From Achromobacter denitrificans NBRC 15125 (GTDB lineage: Bacteria; Pseudomonadota; Gammaproteobacteria; Burkholderiales; Burkholderiaceae_B): DNA of 64,000 nucleotides. Shown here piece by piece: positions 61,715 to 64,000 of this stretch. The notes under the pieces are model-generated. The model did no database searches. It was not told the DNA's origin and saw only the letters and a list, made by a program, of their open reading frames with translations. A program made the position numbers and the translations under genes. Position 1 is the first letter of the stretch, and each line of letters begins with the position of its first letter. The stretch spans positions 62,001 to 126,000 of the forward strand of contig NZ_BCTQ01000005.1 in assembly GCF_001571365.1 (NCBI RefSeq), read 5' to 3'.

Positions 61715-62668
61715 ATGAACAATCCTGCTTTCGAACCCGATACCTCGCCGCTGGAAGTCCTGCCGCGCGACCTCTCCGCCTACCGCGAAGGCAACGTGGG
61801 CATTCCCTACGTGCACCGCTTCGAGTCCGGCCGCCCCGGCCCGCACGTGCTGATCAACGCCATCACGCACGGCAACGAAATCTGCGGCATGGTGGCCGCG
61901 ACCCACCTGCTCGATACCGGCGTGCGGCCGAAGATCGGCACGCTGACCGTGAGCTTCGCCCACGTCGAGGCCTACGAGGCCTTCGATATCGAGCAGCCCT
62001 ATGAAAACCGCCAGCTGGTGCACAACCTGAACCGTATCTGGTCGGCCGACATGCTCGACGGCCCCGAAGACAGCCCCGAGCTGCGCCGCGCCCGCGAACT
62101 GCGGCCGGTGCTCGAAGCAGCCGACTACGTGCTGGACATCCACTCCACGCGCGCGCCGGTGCAGCCGTTCTGGGTCTATACCGAGATGGACCGCAACACC
62201 GCGCTGGCCAGCGCCGTCGGCGCGCCGGAAGTCCACCTCGTGATGCCCCCGGGCATCTTCCCGGGCACGGGCGTCATGGGCTACGGCCGCCACGGCGATC
62301 CGGCGTCGGACAGCGGCGGCTCGCTGGTGGTCGAATGCGGCCAGCATTTCGCGCAGTCCGCCGCCACGCTCGCCACCGACGTGACGCTGCGTTTCCTGGC
62401 GCACCTGGGCCTGATCGATACGCCGGCCGACGCCTCGCCGCCCCCCGCGCCGCGCCGCTACCGGCTCCTGGAAGTGCACATGGTGAAGTCGGCCGACTTC
62501 ACCTTCACGCGCCCGGTCATCGGCTTCGAAACCTACGCCAAGGACGAACTGATCGCCATGAACGGCACCGAAGAGATCCGCTCGCCCTGCGACGACTGCA
62601 CCATCTTCATGCCCACGCGCATGCCCATCGTCGGCCGCGAGGCGGTGTACCTGACGGTGGCGGTCTGA
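61715..62668 (+). CDS. Succinylglutamate desuccinylase/aspartoacylase-family zinc hydrolase
   Basis: A 317-residue M14-like zinc hydrolase. The ligands are H52 and E55 (ITHGNEICG) and H143 (DIHSTRAP). The catalytic Glu lies in SLVVECGQHF (about residue 210). A C-terminal beta domain follows (about 240-317). Members remove acyl groups from N-acyl amino acids. It is coupled to a Bug receptor, which suggests uptake and deacylation of an N-acyl amino acid. No ast operon genes are present, so the natural substrate is open. Confidence 0.88.
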   Translation: MNNPAFEPDTSPLEVLPRDLSAYREGNVGIPYVHRFESGRPGPHVLINAITHGNEICGMVAATHLLDTGVRPKIGTLTVSFAHVEAYEAFDIEQPYENRQLVHNLNRIWSADMLDGPEDSPELRRARELRPVLEAADYVLDIHSTRAPVQPFWVYTEMDRNTALASAVGAPEVHLVMPPGIFPGTGVMGYGRHGDPASDSGGSLVVECGQHFAQSAATLATDVTLRFLAHLGLIDTPADASPPPAPRRYRLLEVHMVKSADFTFTRPVIGFETYAKDELIAMNGTEEIRSPCDDCTIFMPTRMPIVGREAVYLTVAV

Positions 62669-62704
62669 CGGCCCGGCAGGCGCCCGGCCCCGGGCGCCTG
62701 CCCC

Positions 62705-63139
62705 TCAAAGGTCCGGGATCAGGCGCTTGCCCAGGCTGATGACCTCATCCTCCTGGAACCCCAGCGTTTCATAGAAGCCCCGCACCGCGACATTACCCGA
62801 CCGTATCAGCAGGTTGATCTTCGGGCATCCCAATTCAAGCAGCTTGCGCTCGACGGCGCGCATGAGCGCCGTCGCGTAGCCGCGCCGCTGGTGCGCCGGC
62901 GACACCGCCAGGTAATTGATCCATGCCCGATGGCCGTCGTACCCGCCCATCAGGGTCCCGACGATCGCGCCTTCCGCCTCGCCCACCAGAAACAGGTCCG
63001 GCTGCACCGTCAGCTTGCGGGCGATGTCCTTGCGCGGATCGTTCCAGGGCCGTGTCAGGCCGCAGTCGCGCCACAACTGGATGATCGCCGCTTCGTCCGT
63101 GGAATGGTAGGGCCGGATGGCGATGTCTTGAGAGCTCAT
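62705..63139 (-). CDS. ypeA: GNAT-family acetyltransferase YpeA
   Basis: A 144-residue N-acetyltransferase. GNAT motif A is AVSPAHQRRGYATALMRAVE, and the GGYDGHRAWINYLAV strand lies before it. LWRDCGLTRPWNDPRKDI and the C-terminal ISLGKRLIPDL match YpeA of enterobacteria. The start ATG 63139 has AAGGAA about 6 bases upstream; the longer frame to 63283 crosses a terminator and is not used. Substrate unknown. Confidence 0.9.
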   Translation of the reverse strand: MSSQDIAIRPYHSTDEAAIIQLWRDCGLTRPWNDPRKDIARKLTVQPDLFLVGEAEGAIVGTLMGGYDGHRAWINYLAVSPAHQRRGYATALMRAVERKLLELGCPKINLLIRSGNVAVRGFYETLGFQEDEVISLGKRLIPDL

Positions 63140-63213
63140 GCTTCGTTCCTTCTTGAGGGAAACGAAAGCCTTGCGATACGCCTCGGCAGCGGGAAGCACG
63201 AACCAGAAAACAA

Positions 63214-63239
63214 AAAGCCACGAGGAGCATCGTGGCTTT
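63214..63239 (-). terminator. Intrinsic terminator after the phzF region
   Basis: Stem AAAGCCACGA (63214-63223), loop GGAGCA, TCGTGGCTTT (63230-63239). On the minus strand the stem is followed by TTTTTGTTTTC, a good U-run. It ends transcription arriving from the phzF gene, before ypeA begins. The 165 bp between phzF and this site holds no confident gene. Confidence 0.8.
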
Positions 63240-63404
63240 CGGAAAAGGCGCTGAAGACTCAGCGCCGGGATGCGACCAGCCACTCAACGCAGGCGTCGAG
63301 CGATTCGTCGGAGAGAGGCGCCGGACAAGGGCGCGACAGGCAGTGCTTCCATGGCTGCAAGCATACAGGAGCCTCCCCGTTGCCGCCAAGCGGCCACGCC
63401 GCCT

Positions 63405-64000
63405 TCAGGCCGGCATGGGCGTCGGCAGCGTGCCCTCCATCACCGCCACCGCCTGCCCCGCCACCCCTGCCCATACGCCGTCGGGCCGCGGCTCGGCGTC
63501 GGCCGACAGCAGGCTGGGGCGGCCCATGTCCACGCCCTGCCCGACCCGCAGGCGCAGGGCGCCGCCGCTCAAGGCCGCGCGCAAGGCCGTGACGGCCGCC
63601 GTTGCGCTGCCGGTGGCCGGATCTTCCGTCATGCGCCCCGTGAACATGCGGGCCTGGAGGTCCGTCTGCGGCTCCGCCGCCGTGTCCGTAGTGTACGCGT
63701 AGATGGACTTCACGCCATCCAGCGGCAGCAGCGCCGCGTAGCCCTGCACATCGGGCGCGGCGCGCCGCAGCGCGTCGCGGCTGGCCAGTTGCACGACCAG
63801 GAACGCCAGGCCCACCGAGACCACTTGCGGCGGATGCGAGGACGTATCGATGTCGGCCGGCTCCAGCCCCAGCGCCCGCGCCACCGCGGCGGCGGACGCC
63901 GTGCCCCCGCGCGAGAGCGGCTGCGGCGCCCGCAGCCGCGCCCCATCCACGCCTTGCTCGCCGGACCTCAGCGCGATGCGGACCAGTCCCGCCGCCTCCT
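63405..64000 (-). CDS. PhzF-family protein (5' part outside the window)
   Basis: The last about 197 residues of a PhzF-like isomerase/epimerase-fold protein. The frame is open to the window edge. Visible features are LRAPQPLSRGG, VVSVGLAFLVVQLASRDAL, a segment near the C-terminus MFTGRMTEDPATGSATAAV (GSAT-type motif of the family), and LRVGQGVDMGRPSLL. PhzF-like proteins form a diaminopimelate-epimerase fold dimer; function of most members is unknown. The N-terminus with the catalytic Glu lies beyond 64000. Confidence 0.88.
   Translation of the reverse strand, partial: EAAGLVRIALRSGEQGVDGARLRAPQPLSRGGTASAAAVARALGLEPADIDTSSHPPQVVSVGLAFLVVQLASRDALRRAAPDVQGYAALLPLDGVKSIYAYTTDTAAEPQTDLQARMFTGRMTEDPATGSATAAVTALRAALSGGALRLRVGQGVDMGRPSLLSADAEPRPDGVWAGVAGQAVAVMEGTLPTPMPA

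Noticed and set aside
63259-63474. Small Cys-rich ORF between phzF and its terminator (CLQPWKHCLSRPC)
   Set aside because: The only start lies inside phzF, no RBS; possible but not supported.
1-64000. tRNA, rRNA, prophage, integrase, transposase genes
   Set aside because: Looked for on both strands by eye; no supported candidate.

Overview
The window is high-GC betaproteobacterial chromosome, most likely Bordetella or a close Alcaligenaceae relative. This is inferred from gene content. There are five separate Bug/TctC-type periplasmic solute receptors, an abundance seen especially in Bordetella and its relatives. There is a complete poly-N-acetylglucosamine operon (pgaABCD, called bpsABCD in Bordetella), and many LysR-family regulators sit next to small catabolic clusters. 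No rRNA, tRNA, prophage, transposase or CRISPR array was seen. The notable repeated DNA is a 184-bp palindromic element present four times.

Layout. 1-3750: acyl-CoA dehydrogenase, element copy A, then an MFS exporter divergent from an HxlR regulator. 3747-8370 (minus strand): PNPOx-like protein, GST, LysR, two small hypothetical proteins and a Bug receptor. 8455-12694 (minus): a BKACE/DUF849 beta-keto acid cleavage enzyme, a second Bug receptor, and an AraC-LysR regulator pair. The LysR gene is divergent from an FMN reductase (12809-13483). 13399-17589 (minus): AraC regulator, proline dehydrogenase, EamA transporter and D-amino-acid dehydrogenase. 17696-19409 (minus): hmp-nsrR, with a good NsrR box upstream of hmp. 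19630-22209: YqeY, DNA polymerase IV, thioesterase and a lipoprotein.

22278-28282: IclR, a two-domain metallophosphoesterase of unknown substrate, a third Bug receptor and an S9 peptidase. 28272-36469: a membrane diguanylate cyclase divergent from pgaABCD; this is a c-di-GMP and biofilm polysaccharide module with a long, hairpin-rich pgaA leader. 36517-42235: Fsr-type efflux, an AraC regulator, PBP1A and a PP2A-like phosphatase. 42419-45192: a PepSY membrane protein with a small partner, three tandem 211-bp repeat units (element copies B, C and D), and an aldo/keto reductase. 45535-50088: Atm1-type ABC transporter, Rieske protein, BASS-family symporter, LysR and a small protein.

50160-53069: N-formylglutamate amidohydrolase plus a Bug receptor, divergent from a LysR. 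53191-59464: several small proteins, an AGE-family epimerase, TauE/SafE, an EamA exporter divergent from an Lrp regulator, and a SYLF lipoprotein. 59668-62668: RpiR, Bug receptor and an aspartoacylase-like hydrolase. 62705-64000: YpeA acetyltransferase and the 3' part of a PhzF gene.

Two themes stand out. First, each Bug receptor sits in its own regulated catabolic cluster (BKACE, metallophosphoesterase/TIM-barrel-like protein, formylglutamate hydrolase, aspartoacylase-like hydrolase), and no TctA/TctB membrane partner is present in the window. Second, the 184-bp element lies at gene 3' ends, and its terminal GTAGGATGGGT supplies the TAG stop codon of three of the four coding genes that border it.
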